Positions 19,392 to 19,537 of a stretch of 19,537 nt of DNA are shown one piece after another. The first letter of the stretch is position 1. Each line of letters starts with the position of its first letter. A model generated the notes under the pieces. The model was not told the DNA's origin. It saw nothing but the letters and a program-made list of their open reading frames with translations, and did no database searches. A program made the position numbers and the translations under genes. The DNA comes from CAG-582 sp964636965 (GTDB lineage Bacteria > Bacillota_I > Bacilli_A > RF39 > UBA660), in NCBI GenBank assembly GCA_964636965.1, contig CAZWST010000031.1:1-19537 (forward strand), read 5' to 3'.

Positions 19392-19537
19392 TTATTTAGT
19401 CGTTACAACATCTTCTGGAAAATAGATATTAGAAGTTTCTCCAGTTATATTAAAGAAACCACTTGTATCAAATATCGGCAAAGAAATAGAAAAAAACACG
19501 TAAACCTTATAATAAGAAGCAGATAGTTGACCATTTG
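19392..19537 (-). CDS. C-terminal end of an unknown protein (cut by the window edge)
   Basis: The last 48 or so codons of a minus-strand frame, ending TTK and a TAA stop 24 nt before the TadZ-like start. Visible residues include a Tyr/Phe-rich strand (SASYYKVYVFFSIS), then LPIFDTSGFF and GETSNIYFPEDVV. This looks like an extracytoplasmic beta-rich domain, as in TadE/G-type minor pilins or other envelope proteins, but too little is present to name a family. Frame open over the whole visible stretch and close spacing suggest an operon with the TadZ-like gene. Confidence 0.65.
   Translation of the reverse strand, partial: NGQLSASYYKVYVFFSISLPIFDTSGFFNITGETSNIYFPEDVVTTK

Noticed and set aside
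1..19537. CRISPR array, tRNA or rRNA genes, integrase, transposase
   Set aside because: No regularly spaced repeats, no tRNA-like or rRNA sequence and no recombinase motifs were seen in a reading of both strands.
1..19537. Mycoplasma genetic code (TGA as Trp)
   Set aside because: nrnA and the lipoprotein gene end in TGA, the conserved genes use TGG for Trp, and no conserved domain needs TGA read-through.

Overview
The window is a very AT-rich stretch from a low-GC, Gram-positive-type bacterium. Strong Shine-Dalgarno sites, consensus sigma-A-like promoters and a tyrosyl T-box point to Bacillota or wall-bearing relatives of Mollicutes, for example the uncultured RF39/Erysipelotrichia-like gut lineages. 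The placement is inference. TGA is used as a stop (nrnA, the lipoprotein) and Trp is TGG, so the Mycoplasma code does not apply. Almost every gene lies on the minus strand. The one clear plus-strand protein gene is at 14706-15011.

Layout from left to right. (1) A 77-bp copy of a promoter block that recurs at 8376-8452. (2) Gly-rich secreted protein 1, whose promoter contains a run of 17 A. (3) nrnA and ackA, a short gene of 55 codons, and an exported protein of unknown function. (4) thiI. (5) Gly-rich secreted protein 2, a two-domain paralogue with a matching promoter that has only 8 A. (6) A compact locus at about 8077-8452 that looks like a type I toxin-antitoxin system: a 32-residue hydrophobic peptide facing a convergent RNA of about 110 nt, with flanking inverted repeats. 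(7) tyrS under a T-box leader with a short specifier stem. (8) A zinc-ribbon membrane protein. (9) An operon of lipoprotein, acidic disordered protein, YtxG-like membrane protein and YtxH-like protein. (10) trmB and the divergent small coiled-coil gene. (11) cse60-like gene, ATP-grasp enzyme and MurJ/SpoVB-like flippase. (12) A two-helix pilin-like protein with its own consensus promoter, a TadZ/CpaE-like protein without the Walker lysine, and the end of one more gene.

How the genes work together. Housekeeping functions (tRNA charging and modification, RNA turnover, acetate kinase) alternate with envelope and surface functions (Gly-rich exported proteins, lipoprotein, flippase, ATP-grasp, pilus-like apparatus). 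The Gly-rich genes and the toxin-like locus form the accessory layer and show recent duplication. The parts most worth a second look are the poly(A) promoters of the Gly-rich genes, which resemble the phase-variable lipoprotein promoters of mycoplasmas, and the small toxin-like locus with its duplicated promoter.
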